Below, piece by piece: positions 33,711 through 45,749 of a DNA stretch of 64,000 bases. Position 1 is the first letter of the stretch. Each line of letters opens with the position of its first letter. This DNA comes from Diphasiastrum complanatum (Eukaryota; Streptophyta; Lycopodiopsida; Lycopodiales; Lycopodiaceae). Location of the stretch: positions 24,948,541 through 25,012,540 of the forward strand of contig CM055094.1 of assembly GCA_029204225.1 (NCBI GenBank), in the 5' to 3' direction. Position numbers and translations under genes: made by a program. The notes beneath the pieces were generated by a model. That model was not told the DNA's origin, did no database searches, and saw only the letters and a program-made list of their open reading frames with translations.

Positions 33711-34318
33711 AGCTGATTGGTATTTTCAAAGCTTTGGGCAACATTGGTATATCACTAAAGAAGATGTCTACTTCTATTTTTTGTAAGGGTAAAGTGAATT
33801 GGACCACTATTGCATTCAAAACTCTTTCTATATTCTGCTCGACTACCTCGCTTATTATCCAGCACCCTGGGACACTATGTATGCCATAAGTTCTCTTTCT
33901 ATGTACCAGTTCAGCTTCTACTGATTGTGGTTTAGCTGCACACTTTCAATTCTCTTCTAGTGCTGCAAATATATGGCATAATGCATTCTCACTTTCTACA
34001 GTTACTTTCGAGTATGTAATAACATTCCTGGGCTATGTGAAGGGCCTGGTGTTTCTTTGGAGCCGAAAGCAGTTAGAAACATCTCCAAAGCTGCTAGAAA
34101 CAAGTGTGTACTAATTGTACATGCATATCTCTGCTAGACTGTATATGTTGTGGTGGCATACTTATTTTCTATTCGGTAGCATTAGGTCACTCAAGGACAA
34201 TATATTGCTCATTTTCTCCATAACAAGCAGATATTCATGTACCTTACAAAAGCAGAACTTCATGGAGCAATAAGTTTGCAAAGATTAGAATTGCATTGAA
34301 GAAGAAAATGGAGTTGAC

Positions 34319-37300
34319 CTCAAGACAATTATTAGTTCTGCCAAAACCATTGAATTGCAACACTCCGCATCTTCAATTATGATCACAATGGGGGAGTTCT
34401 GATCTGAGTTTTCCGTATGCCAAGCAGCCAGTATCTCCATGTCTGTTGTCTGGTTAAAAATCAAAAATAAAAAAGGTTCTGACCCAAGAAGATTACATGA
34501 CAAATTGAAGCAACAATTGGAAACAAATGTTTTTCCTTTGTTGGAATGACACTATAATGCCTATGGGCAAAAAAATTTAAATGATGACAAGAAAAGAAAG
34601 CTTACATCGGGATTGTGTTGGGTGAACTGCTTTAACAGGCTTCGAAGAGCACCATGAATAACAGCTTTGCTTGAAAGATTGTGCGGTCGGAGGCTAGCGA
34701 CATGGCAATCATGCTCTTTCATGTATGTTGTAAGGCCATCAAATATAGCTCTAGAGTCCGAAGAGTCAATAGCCCCTGTCAGAGGATGACCCCCCATCAG
34801 ATAATCACTAGCTTGCTAAACAGAGAAAGCTTATACAAATCTAAGCTTATACAAATCTAAGCTAGTCATTACACACAATGAATTCACAATGACCATAAAC
34901 TTTGGGCGTTGGTAAAACGTATACTCAAAAATTGCAACAAGTCAAATTGGCCGAGAAAGAATTAGCTTGACTTTGTACAAAGAAACCTGTGCTAGATTGA
35001 ATGAACTTAAACATTGCAGCCTGATGGGAAACGGGGGGATGTGAAAAACCAGCAAAAATTCGGACATGTGTAACAAGCTGTATCACTTTAACACTGCAAA
35101 AGATGGCGTTTAACAAGAGCAGCAAACAAAAAAAGATCACAGCTCAAAGTGCAGAGTCTTACTGTTGATGAAATCTTTGAGGGATAAACCTCACGAACTC
35201 ATATATAACTGTAAAAAGGAGGGCTGTGTGGGTCGAAGAGCTGACATCTTACATGAAACTAATGAAACAAAATAAAATAAAGGCCAATACAAATTAGAAC
35301 ATAATGAAATGGAAATACAAGAAAAAGGAACAACCTAGTTAAGTCAAAACTAAACATAAGACAGAACGACAATGAACCCAAGAAAGGTTGCAGAATGCAG
35401 CATGTGTTTGGTTTCAAAAAGTGGATTAGAAAACTACAGAATCATAAAACTTATGAAGTAATAAATGTTATTCAGGTTGGTCTTTAAATTGGAATAAAGC
35501 CTCATCGTTTTGTCTTCTGATGATACTAAGTCATTTTCCATGAAACAAAACTTGTGGGATTTTGCATACAAATAAATGTTCAAATAATTCTCTTTGTTTC
35601 AAAAATTTATATATGGAATTATCGCATGGTTTGCACCAATTTAGAAGTGGCTAAAATTTGAGCTAGTCCTCAATTACTCTTTAATTTGATGCATGTCGAG
35701 AACAAGGATGCAGTTTTATGTAGCTGCAGAAGATAATTGTATCAATAAACTGAGGGAAAAGCAATTGCCATGGAATTCAATTACAGCACTCCAGCAGCTA
35801 CAACACATTCGTCATCAAAGGTGATGTTTTTTTGGAAAAACTAAGAAAAAAAAATTTAGGCACCTTATGTTACATGGGTTGGGTTGCATAATGCCTGTAC
35901 AAAGACACATGGTTAATTTAATGGCCAAATGTTCCATGTAGCTAAGGGGCATGCCCCACCTACAATGAATGCTAACAGTTAGGGACTACTGCAGAAATGT
36001 CATGACCCGCTGCAGCCCATAAGTAAAGCCCCTTTAGAATCAAAATTGACCTGTGATGATCAGCCAACGCTCCTCTTGCAATGGCCTAAAGAGCTATGAC
36101 AATGGAAACTTCAAGAGCTATGGTAATGAAAACCTTCCTTTATGGTAGCTACACCCTCAAGAGCAAAGAGCAATGGCATATAAAACTCAAGAGGAAGACA
36201 GCAGAGACCTCGAGAGGAAGTCAAAGGAAACCGCAAGAGGAGGGCCAGCAGGGAGACTGCAGGCAAGGGAGTGAAATCTCAGCTACAGCAGGCTTCAAAA
36301 CCGCAGAAGAAGAGACCAGTATCACAGCTCTAGAAGGTGAAAATTTGTAGGAGCCAGTCTGCCAATCGGCAGACTGGCAATCGGCAGTTGGTTCTTGAGG
36401 GCAATTGTTAGTTTTGCAGTTGAACTGTAGAGGTACTACTGAGCAGGGGTTAAGCAATGGGCAAATATACAAAGGTTCAGTTAGTGCTAACTGGTGGTAG
36501 CTAAAAATTGGTGGCACACCTGCCCCACCGTGGGGCACATTTAACAATAGGAGGGGCAGGCCCCCAACTCAGTTAGTGACATGGGTTTTTCAAACTTTAG
36601 GGAGCATGGACCTTTTATTCCATATGCATCCATCCAAGAGGTTCATTTTCTAATTTTTGTTTGGGTCTATGAAGTAATTTTCAATAGCAGAGTTGCTTTG
36701 AAGGTGGCTTTGAAAGACAGCCTCTTGTCAATTGCTATATTCTTTATGGGGTATTTAGCATTTCAGAAAGACTGTGTTGGTAATTCATGCATAATTTGAG
36801 ACGACTGTATTCAATAATTTGTTCCTCATCTATTTATATATGGGCCTATATGATAACTTCTCGCACTTCAAAGGTAAAGAGTGGATTTGAGGCCATTCCT
36901 AAAACCTTGGAAATCTAGAAAAAACATCTTAGAATCTCTATGTGAATCGAGGATCACTTATTTAATCCAGAAACTTGTGATTCTTTGCTTTGTATTCTAG
37001 TGACAAGTGCTTAAAAGTCTCCAATCCAAAGAACCTTCTATAACTCTTCTTGGCTTGCAAAAGACAAGCACAAAACTTGAGATGCCAATAAAATGAAGAC
37101 ACTGTCGCAACATCTCATAATGGAAATACGTTAGACAAAATGGAGATACTGCGTTAGGCAAAGGCCTCTTATGTGATGATGGCTTAAGAAATTACACCAA
37201 AAGCTAGACAAGATGGTCATATTCAAGTGAGCAAAGCCAAGCTACACGAATCTACAAGTCCTAGGTCCCAACTCACCACTGCAATTACATTTTCTGCATT

Positions 37301-38800
37301 CTATATTTCCTGTAAACATCATCAGGACAAGAAAGAAACCACCATGCCTCAATGTAAGAACAGACCATCCAGAATGTCCATGTCAAGACAAGCTTAGTTT
37401 ACAGCATTTTTAAAGGGAATGCTTTGTGAAGGCATGAAGTGAAAGTGTTTATTGGCCTCTCAAATCCCACCTTTGGTTCTTTCTAACTACAGCAAACTAG
37501 TAGAATCCATGGGCCTTGAAATTACTTTCAAGATTGAAGCAGCATGAGCTAACTCATTCCCCCCTTCCCCCCGGCTGAATAAGAAGATTCATCCAACTCA
37601 TAGATGTACAGTCCAGCCATAGTTGCAAACAAATGTTGACCAACAACAAACACAAATGTTTTTATCGATTTGCCATTGTACAAACCATTGACTCCAAAGA
37701 TACCTGATAAATGATTTTGAAAATATGATGCTTACAGATTCAATGAAGTTTCATGTCAAATTACACCTGCATTCAGATTTGAACACGCTTGAAACATATC
37801 AACTTTCAAACATATTCAATTTTGGTGGTAAGATTGTAGTCTTGTTTTCCCAAGAAAAAGAACCTGGGGCCCGTTCACACAGACATATCCCCCAACATAC
37901 AAAATAAAGAAGCCTAAAAAAACCTCTGTTTTCAAATGCGCTTGAAACAACAGCTTTTGAATGTTTGTATGAACCTACAAGCATGTCTTTTTGCAACAAT
38001 GAGACCAACGATGTAGCCGAAACAAAAGAAACCTCGTGCAATTTAGAGAGTGTTCGCTTTTATAGGCAATAGATTGCATAATAATAAGAAATTACGAGAA
38101 GCATTTTTACCACCATGTGTCACAAGAGGAGGTGTCTTTGCGATGAAATTGTTCTTAGTGACTATAACGGTTCAATCATAGACAAAAGGAAAAAAATTAC
38201 CAACAAATAGCAGAGCAGTATGTATTCGATTACTAGCAACACCCATCCTTTGAGATTGTCTCAACGAACTTCTTGTTGCATTACAGGAATCAATTATGGA
38301 GGCTTTCCCCGCATTAGCATAGTACAACTTGAGCTGTGCATCATGGAATTGTCTATCGAGTACCCATTGCTGCAATTTCTTGAAAATGTACATATGTTGT
38401 GCTGCAAGAGTATCCTATAAAGGTTCAAAATTTATCAGTGCTTTAGTATAATTTGCCATCCATGCACTATGTCCAAACCTAGAGGTCAACAAGTAAACAT
38501 ACAGCTGACCACCTAATTACTCCTGTAGCAGCATTCTCCTGATGGGATATGAAGCACACTAAGCATGTTGAGAGTGTACTGTTGCGACAGTAAAAACAGG
38601 GTAACCTGTATAACTTTTTCAATATTTTCCCAAATGATAGCGAACGCTTCCATCCTCGATGTTTGAATAGATGTGGATTGGTTTTTTGGGTATGCCAAGA
38701 AATCTGTCAGCTTATTCTCTTGTTCTGTTCTAACTTCAAGCAAGTTACCCCTCCTTGCTTTGCGACTGCCTCTTCTGCCAGATGAAGATGCATCATCCAT
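34319..38800 (-). CDS. ORC3: Origin recognition complex subunit 3 (partial, four exons)
   Basis: Four minus-strand exons join in frame with GT-AG introns and no stops: about 38800-38606, 38414-38201, 34811-34606 and 34449-34319. Exon 1 has a basic stretch (GRRGSRKARRGN), then RMEAFAIIWENIEKVIQ. Exon 2 continues IFKKLQQWVLD and ends HTALLFV. Exon 3 has the MKEHDCHVASL segment. Exon 4 has DMEILAAWHTE and SPIVIIIEDAECCNS, matching the ORC3 AAA-like core, including its Walker-B-like strand. ORC3 is part of the six-subunit complex that marks replication origins in the nucleus. The first visible Met is at 38800, but upstream exons may exist. The C-terminal two thirds of the protein was not found below 34313, so the gene may be truncated or have a long intron. 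Confidence 0.8.
34820..38190 (-). other. Large ORC3 intron (about 3.4 kb)
   Basis: The intron lies between donor 38200 and acceptor 34812. It is AT-rich with no identified element. A purine-rich stretch near 36100-36550 (CAGTCTGCCAATCGGCAG) has short repeats but no recognisable coding domain. Confidence 0.6.
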
Positions 38801-38809
38801 AACTTCCAA

Positions 38810-41800
38810 TTTGGTAGGTCCCCCATGTAATACATTGCATGCCTAGTTTGCAACAGTTCAATTCTAAAGATTTCAGAAGGCGATTGTTGTTTCTGAGCAA
38901 CAACTATCCAAAAACACAAGCACGTTATGACAACACCTTTTGACAAGCAAAGAATGTCTGAGAAAAACATACCTGAATGAAATGACCTCTTTTTGAAGTT
39001 CAAAATATAATAAACACTGAGAAAAGATACTTGAATCGGCCGGATGACCTTTCAAATTCTTCAAAAATCATTTCAGCAGGTTCATATCAAAACCTCAACA
39101 CTAAGTGTGATATTTGATTGTCCACTAGAAGTCCATAGGGCAAAGTACCAGGTTGGCCCGCTAGGTTGCGTGCTGGACATGAAATCTACAAGAAGCACTA
39201 CATCCGACGAGCTGTTGTACGATCGTATTACCTTCAAATGGATGGGCCAACGAACGGAAGGCTTTGAAACAACGCACACAGAATTTCTGACACTACTTCA
39301 AACCGACAACTCATATTTTCTCAATTTGAATGAAAGCCCATCTTCTACTATTTGTATTGGCCTAATAGGACCATTTGGACTTGTGACAAGTCTCAATTCT
39401 CTTTGTCCATATCGATGCCTTGAGTTGGCATTCTTAGTCCATTCGATTGGGATGGTATCTAAATGTATCAATAAGCAATCTTGTACAAATGGATGCCTTC
39501 ATTTGGCAATTCTAGTCCATTCGAGTAGCATGATCCATAGTTAACAATTTCCAACATCATTCAATGTTGTATGCAAATTTTACCTTTGTTGCACTGCTCT
39601 ACTTTCCTCGCTATATCAGCACTGAGGATCCTGTCCTCTTGAAGAAAAAGAGGGGGGTTTAGGTGGATTAGAAAGATTATAGGAATATTCACTGCTTGGC
39701 CCTTGGGTCCCATCTCCCTATTGAACATAGAATAGATGGTTTGGGAACTTGGGCCCTTCATTTATTGCTTTGGCTATCTAATATTAATATAATTGTTCCA
39801 CAAACTCTAGATTGCATGAGTTCAGGCCACAATGACCATTTATAGGCCCTAAGTCCTCGCTAATGCTTAAATGATTGATTGAGGATTTAGGAGGTAGCTT
39901 AGATAAACTAGTAAGTTGTTTGTTCCTACCCTTTTAATTCTTTCTGTGTTATACCAGATTGTCATTTAGGTATGCATTGTGTTCAGCTCAAATACATTTC
40001 ATTTCAATACATTTGCAATTGTTCCCATTTGAGTAAAAATCTGGTGTTGTTTTGACAAACCATTAAGTCTACCATGAAAATGCCAAATTCTATTATCATG
40101 AGATGAAATTGCTGAAAAAAGCTAAATTCTACAATAAAACTTCAGCAAAGACGATTTTTTTGTAAAAGAAATTCAAATGAAAGTAAAGGGAAAGCACCTG
40201 TAATGCTTTGATCTCTTTGGCATCCTCCTCCATGTTTCAACATTTATAAACTAAAATGTCCCATCAAAGAAGTAACCATAATGCTCATGTCAGCTCAAAA
40301 AAAAGCTTCGTTGCTATAGCTTCCAAACACAACGTATGAACAAAGCTCAAAATAATATCAAATTCCCAAAACAATACTGTCACAAGAAAGAAAAACAATA
40401 AACTAAAAGCTTGAAAACACCCATGAGTGCCTAAAGACAAAATTCTGACAGATTAATCTACAATAAAAAATAGCATCATCATGAACTACATTCTGTTATA
40501 AGTGAGTGAACTTGCATATAAGGTGGGAATTATGTGAAATTGTCTACAACTAATTTTACTTCTCTATAAGAACCTTGGCCAAAAATTTAGTTCATAATAT
40601 GCTCTCAATGTAAACCCAACCAAAGATGACATGTCTCCAAAAAAGAGTCCACAAAAAATCTGCTGCATGTAATTTTTAAGCAGGACAAAGTCCTCATACA
40701 AGGAATTTAAGGGTTTGAAGGACAAGGCCCCTCAAACCCATAAAGTCCCTAGATGAGGACTCTCTCCCAGTGAAGCAAACTTTTAAAACTTCCAAATGTG
40801 AAATGTCTCAAACCCATTTCAAACGTCTGAAGAAATGAACAAATATTTAAAACATTTCTTTGATTTTAGGGTTGCCAAAGATATAAAAAAATATGTAAAT
40901 TTGTATTAAAAAAATGCCCATTACTATATTATCCAATAGAAAAGCATCAATTTGAAGACCATAGGACAATGCACAAGCTTACAATATCATGACAAAAATT
41001 GGATGTATGTCAACAATGTCCTGAGCTATGTAAAAAGGTCCCAAAAAACCTGAAAATACGGGGCTTTTTGGCAGCCTACACAATGGATCAAACCAATAGT
41101 AAAGCAAGAATTTGCCTATGAAGATTAAAGCGCCCTAATCTTCCAAGCTAGCCTGCAAAATCCCAAGAGGTTCTAATGAGCAACAACAGCATACTCAGGA
41201 ATTGAATCTACCTAGTAAGAACAGGATAAGATCCGAGCAAACACAAAGAACTTGTAAATGAATGAGTTTTCCTGGATTTTGATGCTTCCATTGCCTTTTG
41301 AATGGTCCAAAATTGTTACCTGTGAACCCGTTCTATCCCCGATGCACCCACAAGGAAGTTAGAAACAAAAAAGTAAAAGAGGAGAGCCATGGAGGCTGTA
41401 ACAGGCAACAATGGAGGCAGAAAATTTTGTGAAGAGAGAACGATGGGCTGACCTGGCTTGGTTGGGGGCCCTGCATCTTGGTTGGCACTGGCCTGGTTTG
41501 GCTCCAACATACTTAAACATCACCACATGTAAAAAATTTAAAGCGTTGCCAGTAACACATGGCAAAGCCTTACCATTGACACATGGCAATCCCATAACTA
41601 AAGTTGAATTTTTCCTTAGCCACATATACAGTGTACACACAAACTCCACCTATATGTGTGCATGCATAGGCCTGATTTTGAAAATTGCAAGATGATGTAA
41701 TTTCGTGTGTACAAATGATCGTACGAAGGTCCCAACTGCACTATGAATTTGGCTGTATCTAGAAATTTAGACCAACTGAAATTTGCCACATGGCTAACAC

Positions 41801-42019
41801 ATGGCACCTTTTGATTGAGTTGGGACCAAACCTTGAGGGCAACGCCTCTAAGGGTTAGCACTATGGGCCCCAATGGTCCATCAGGACCAAGTTGGGGCCC
41901 AAGACCGTTTATTTAATAATGAAAAATACATTTAAAAGTGCCTTTTCTTAAGTTTGTTGTACATGCCTCGTCTCAAACGGATTTGAAACATGGTACATTT
42001 CAAACGCTTTTTGTTCAAC
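38810..42019. other. Region upstream of ORC3, no gene assigned
   Basis: A strong splice donor (CAG followed by GTATGT in minus sense) near 38970 suggests a further 5' ORC3 exon, but its frame could not be fixed. The open frame at 39044-39544 (plus) contains an internal duplication and no known domain. The rest is AT-rich. Confidence 0.4.
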
Positions 42020-42035
42020 AACCAAACACACTTGG

Positions 42036-42353
42036 TTGCAGCAGGATCCTGCCACGATAGCTGTACAGGCAGCTGCTGTTGCTATAGCGCAGGAGCAGCA
42101 GCTCGTGGACCCTCCATCGCCGGTTTTGCCATTGTTTGCCACCATGTCCACTGAAGCCAATGCTTCTACAACAGCCACCACTACAGAGGTCGACCATACA
42201 CCACCCCAAGCCTATGAGGGCTATTCCAAGACGGAGTTGAATGCATTACGACTCGTGGTGGAAAACCTCCAGACGACGTGGAAGGCTTTTTGTTTACAGA
42301 GAGGGACAGGTGAAGTATATTGGAGACAAAAAATAGGGATTTCGGTCTCTTAG
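42036..42353 (+). CDS. Unknown 105-codon open frame
   Basis: This Ala/Thr-rich protein (AVQAAAVAIAQEQQ, ANASTTATTTEV), ending in a helix-like segment (TELNALRLVVENLQTTWKAF), matches no family I recognise. Its base composition is richer in GC than the flanks. It directly precedes a LINE fragment, so it may be a captured or retroelement-derived piece rather than a host gene. There is no visible promoter or intron. Confidence 0.25.
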   Translation: MQQDPATIAVQAAAVAIAQEQQLVDPPSPVLPLFATMSTEANASTTATTTEVDHTPPQAYEGYSKTELNALRLVVENLQTTWKAFCLQRGTGEVYWRQKIGISVS

Positions 42354-42359
42354 GCGTGG

Positions 42360-43258
42360 TTATTATGCTTTCACGTATGATTCGGGTGAAGCCCTTAGTC
42401 CCTCATCGGGTCATTCTTGCAGAGTTTGCAATTCCTCCACTTTAGGTCGAGGCTATCTTTCGGACCATTGTTTTTCTTCAAAGACTTATACAGATGGATA
42501 GTAGGGAGACCAGATAGTCCTATGATGCCCTCACATCCTCACGACTACTCCATAGCCAGGGATCTCACTCATGGTATTCTCCGGCAGGACGGCTACTTGG
42601 CTCCATTGGTATTTCTATATCCACTCCCAGAGGGCACGCATCTACAGATCCATCTTTATGGAGTGCAACTACGCACGGGTTGTCCTCTCCGTCCTAGATA
42701 TCTTGATGGGGCCTTGTCACGTGGTCTGAGATATATATTGGGACAATTTAGAATTTCATCTCATCAGCTTCAGATTGAGACAGGGCGGTTCCACAGCATA
42801 CCCAAGGAGGCCCGAGTTTGCCAGTCCTGCTCACTTGGTGAGGTCGAGGACGAGGATCATTTCATTTTCAGATGCCCAGCTTATTATGAGATTAGGGGAC
42901 AATACCACTGTCTATATCGAGACTCCTCCACGTATTTCCTCTAGCAGACCGAGACAGAGTCGACGACATACTACCCACAGACCCAGGCAGCAGCACCCTC
43001 CACATTCCAAGCACCCTATGGGCTTGATTACTACCACTTTACCAACATTGATTGACACTTGAGGCGCTTCTTTCATGTTATATATGCGCTGCATTTCCAG
43101 TTTTTGCAAAGAGGCATTCAAATGTTTTTCAGTTCATTTAGTTTACTATTCTTAGTATGAATTTTTTTGGAGACGTCTTATACGCTCCTAGAGTATCATA
43201 CACACTTGAGATGTACATATTGTCTTTTGTACCCTCAGTTATTTATAAGACATTAATA

Positions 43259-43322
<64 letters not shown>
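42360..43322 (+). pseudogene. LINE 3' portion with zf-RVT and CT tail
   Basis: It begins with the post-RT segment (HRVILAEF), then in several frames the zf-RVT region (GQFRISSHQLQIETGRFHS, VCQSCSLGEVEDEDHFIFRC, YYEIRGQYHCLY). The 3' UTR follows, with a hairpin at 43229-43242 (GTACC, loop CTCA, GTTAT, one mismatch), AGACATTAATAAA and a (CT)n tail at about 43262-43322. A Ty3 element is inserted at the end of the tail. The copy lacks endonuclease and RT. Confidence 0.85.
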
Positions 43323-43323
<1 letters not shown>

Positions 43324-43325
<2 letters not shown>

Positions 43326-43508
43326 ATAAAGTCCCTCACTGATAGACCCATACAAATCCACCATCAAGTGTTTAGGCTTACAACCATTAATTATGACCAT
43401 GTACACATAAGGGCCCCAATTCCCTTATAGTCACGATTTACTTACGGGTTGTTGGTTTACCGGTCCCTAGTGTGGACACGCTACCCGAGACCAATCATGG
43501 GCATGACA
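43324..43508 (-). repeat. 3' LTR of the decayed Ty3 element (internally deleted)
   Basis: It matches 48323-48820 at both ends (ATATAAAGTCC and the 180 bp up to GGGCATGACA) but lacks about 310 bp in the middle, with short homology CTCA at the break. Confidence 0.8.
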
Positions 43509-44230
43509 TTCTTCCACCCTTATTCAAGTTCTGTCCTCAGAACTTAAAACTGGAAAAGTTCCTCCTTAAGCTTCCTTTCCTGTTCCCAGGAATCATCATC
43601 GTCCGTACATCCCTTCCATCGAACCAGATGCTCGGTAACTATACGATTTCACAATCGTTTAGTTCTTGTATCCAAGATCTTTCCGGGTTCAAGCGGAGAC
43701 ACAGCCGATGATTCATCCAACAGGTCCAATCGATCTCCAGATCCAAGATGCTCTCCTTCACGTAGACTCTTTCAGAGACGGCTTACGTGAAATACGACAT
43801 GCACTTGAGATCCATCCGGGAATTCTGATTGGTAAGCTAAGGATCCGATCTTTTTCAAGATCTTAAACGGTCCTCTATATCTAGGGGACAATTGGTAATG
43901 CTAGCCGGTACGCATTACACTTGAATCCATCGAGATTCTCAAGAAATACCCAAGCCCCCACTTGGAAGTCTCTCGGTGATCTTTTCAGACTTGCATAATG
44001 TCGGTCCCCATCCTGGGTACACTAGACATTCTCACATGCAATCTGTAGCATTTCCCGCATATCATGTAGGAAATCCGCTACTTCCTGAAACTTGAACGCC
44101 CGAGTCTCTACCGCAATGGGTGATATAGGTTTAAAATTATACGTAAACACGCACGGGCTATAACCGGTAGCCAGATGCTTACTATAACCCAATCTCTATC
44201 AAGGTGACTACCTCTCGAGGAGATTGCTAT
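43509..44230 (-). pseudogene. Ty3/gypsy pol C-terminus (integrase end and chromo-like segment)
   Basis: Minus-strand reading gives HLATGYSPCVFTYNFKP (integrase end), then VADFLHDMREMLQIAC, the linker LSPRYRGPFKILKKIG with VHVVFHVSRL, and finally a degenerate chromodomain-like WKGCTDDDDSWEQERKL shortly before the 3' LTR. The order and spacing are those of chromoviral Pol C-termini. Several stops are present. Confidence 0.8.
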
Positions 44231-44937
44231 GAAAATATGAATAGATATCTTAACTGATCTTCTGATCATGCAAATAATCCTTCTTTTAACCGATCAAGTA
44301 TATGTAGAATCTGAACTATGATTCATCAATCATAATGCATCGAATCCTTGTCCTATACTCAATAAAAATACGTGATACCCTAACATAGGCAACAACCAAT
44401 GATCAGAAGAACTTTTAAACTTAGAGTCATCTCTAGTTTAGCAAATACGGCCGACCAAAAACGACCCGTGAACTTCGAATCACGAATGTTTATAATGTCA
44501 CTTTGGTACCGTAAAGCCTAAACAGACACTCTATAACTACTTGGTCTATACCCGAATAAACATAGTCGATTTGATAAGGTGATCAGTCGTACCAAAATTC
44601 CACTAACCTATTTATTCATCTGGGGTATGAATATTATCCTCTCTTATGGATTAGGTATTTCCTAGAATCCGAGTTACGATTTACCAATCCGAACTCTCCA
44701 GATTCCCGAGACCATACCATATCATAAGAGTGTATTACAATCTTTAAAAAAAACATGAGTTGTTCTAGAAAGTCTTTTTCCATCTGGAAAGTTCCAGACT
44801 TTTCCAACTCACACACGGTGCCAATATAAGGATTGTAATCTAAAAAAATGCCCTTACTTTAGACATGGCACGAATTGTCATTCCAAAGTTAGGGTCCCAA
44901 TCTAGAATACGTCTAGATTTTCCTCTTAAGTTCTAAT

Positions 44938-45749
44938 CATAGTTGCAGCGCGATTCTGAATCGCGATTCCGATTCGCGATTCGGGATTTTCCCAGAATCG
45001 TGTAGAATCCATTTTTTGAAAAAAATTTAGGCAATATGGGTATCAGATGAAAGCTCTGATCGAGGGGATTATGATTGTGTAGTTTGCCGACTGTTTCGGG
45101 TGCGAAACACCAAAAAGTGTGTTTTCACTCGGGGCGTTGGAAAGCCAAATCATGAAGAGGCCTTACCGTCGGGGCCGGGGTCTACCGGCAGCCCCTGGAC
45201 CCCGTCGTTGGGGGGCGTTGCCCCCCAAACCCACCACCGGGGGCTACCACCCCCCAGACCCCCTGTTTCTCAGGGCCTGTTTCCCGGGGGGCTACTGCCC
45301 CCCGAACCCCCTAGAGCTTACTGCTATATAGACACTGTAGATAAAAATGCCACCGCCCCCCTGTAGATAAAAATGGAGTCCAAATGAGCGCCGAGAAGGG
45401 CCCAATATTTATGCCCCCAACTGTATGTACATTGCACTCACATCTCCAGTGAACCAATTGCAAAAGTGATCATCATCCATACAGTTGATAGTCCAAATTG
45501 TAGCATTAACATTTACTGAAAACCAGAACAAATGACAATCGGATAGCTACTGAAAATAAGATCTGTTTGTGCCTCATCTACAGCACTTCTAAGAGGCAAA
45601 ACGCTGGTTTGACCATTGATCCCCTAAAAAATTTCAGCAATAAGCTATTTTTCCAAAAAAAAAAAAAAAAAAAAAAATTTGCGATTCTGGGTCGCGAATC
45701 GCGACCCGTGAATCGCAGACCCAACGAATCGCGATTCGCTGCAACTATG
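44938..45749. mobile_element. Non-autonomous hAT element, 812 bp, GAATCGCGATTC family
   Basis: Perfect 8-bp target duplication GTTCTAAT (44930-44937 and 45750-45757). Terminal inverted repeats are CATAGTTGCAGCG at both ends. Just inside are several GAATCGCGATTC-type palindromes. The core is very GC-rich, with runs of G and C that can pair (45170-45310). The long Pro/Gly-rich open frames there are an effect of composition, and no transposase is encoded. It is inserted in the Ty3 relic. Confidence 0.93.

Noticed and set aside
36096-36350. 84-codon frame inside the large ORC3 intron
   Set aside because: Purine-rich sequence without a domain, and not needed for the ORC3 reading frame.
39044-39544. 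166-codon open frame as a host gene
   Set aside because: It has no domain, contains an internal duplication, and shows no splice structure or promoter. Kept as unassigned DNA.
45100-45366. Pro/Gly-rich open frame
   Set aside because: It lies inside a non-autonomous hAT element in a GC-rich hairpin core, so it is a composition effect.
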